Below are positions 63,802 to 64,000 of a stretch of DNA of 64,000 bases, one piece after another. The notes under the pieces are model-generated. The model was not told where the DNA came from and ran no database searches. It saw nothing but the letters and a program-made list of their open reading frames with translations. The stretch comes from Poecilobothrus nobilitatus (taxonomy: Eukaryota; Arthropoda; Insecta; Diptera; Dolichopodidae): the NCBI GenBank assembly GCA_947095535.1, contig OX352774.1:73284416-73348415 (forward strand), in the 5' to 3' direction. A program made the position numbers and the translations under genes. Positions within the stretch are counted from its first letter, which is position 1, and each line of letters opens with the position of its first letter.

Positions 63802-64000
63802 TTAGCACATTTCCAAAAAATTTTTGAAAAAATGTGCTTATTAGTTTCACTCTGTCCGTCCGTCCGTCTGTTTACAAAACTTCTACACCGTTAAAGATAG
63901 AAAAAAAAAATTTTAACCATAGTTAGGTCTCATAAAAAAAATAATTTTGTGGAACAACTTTTTCATGTAGCCCCCCCCCCATTACGGAGCTACAGCCCCT
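63802..64000 (-). mobile_element. Family B HINE-like element, cut by the window end
   Basis: Starts with the hairpin end TAGCACATTTCCAAAAAA and continues TTAGTTTCACTCTGTCCGTC, three GTCC units, TTCTACACCGTTAAAGATAG and CATGTAGCCCC. It is close to the 36207 end of the complete copy. The rest lies outside the window. Confidence 0.8.

Overview
The window is a piece of a very AT-rich animal nuclear genome, almost certainly a fly (Diptera). Three things point there. The one clear gene is an intron-containing Tom20 whose protein reads like the Drosophila one. The commonest repeats have the structure of DINE-1/HINE elements, the non-autonomous Helentrons of flies. The spacer DNA is A/T runs, microsatellites and decayed transposons. 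There are no operons, ribosome binding sites or CRISPR arrays, and nearly all open frames are chance openings.

Layout. At 2111-4722 (minus strand) lies the complete three-exon Tom20 gene, 183 codons. From about 5 kb to 28 kb there is AT-rich spacer holding short inverted-repeat elements: a candidate TIR element at 5322-6312, a family-C HINE at 10598-11442, G-family repeats at 12575-12890, a tRNA-headed SINE at 14109-14320, D-monomer arrays and a large foldback at 17181-17600, a perfect-looking hairpin at 19371-19462, an E element at 22481-22874, a foldback element at 24481-25437 and a Mutator-like MITE at 26549-27105. A promoter-less SINE copy with target-site duplications (28152-28286) is followed directly by a short family-A HINE (28303-28698). 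From 31.7 to 33.3 kb there are G and E elements.

The stretch 34.9-54 kb is dominated by two HINE-like families. Family A is at 39110-40694, 42405-43998, 48050-49614 and 52384-53965. Family B is at 34899-36207, 38443-39092 and 41223-44106. One A copy is nested cleanly inside a B copy. From 55.8 kb to the end there is a GC-richer tRNA-headed element with a long ATT microsatellite inserted in an old B copy, a decayed LINE reverse transcriptase (57480-58640), more B and C copies, and a B copy cut by the window edge.

The only gene with a cellular role is Tom20, the import receptor on the mitochondrial outer membrane. The rest records successive waves of transposition. Families A, B and C share subterminal inverted repeats; A and C have a short hairpin-type end and B a terminal hairpin; A and B also share a GTCC tetranucleotide microsatellite and related internal modules. 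This is the most noteworthy system here. No transposase, Rep/Helicase or intact reverse transcriptase is encoded in the window. Alignments were made by eye, so boundaries of decayed repeats are approximate.
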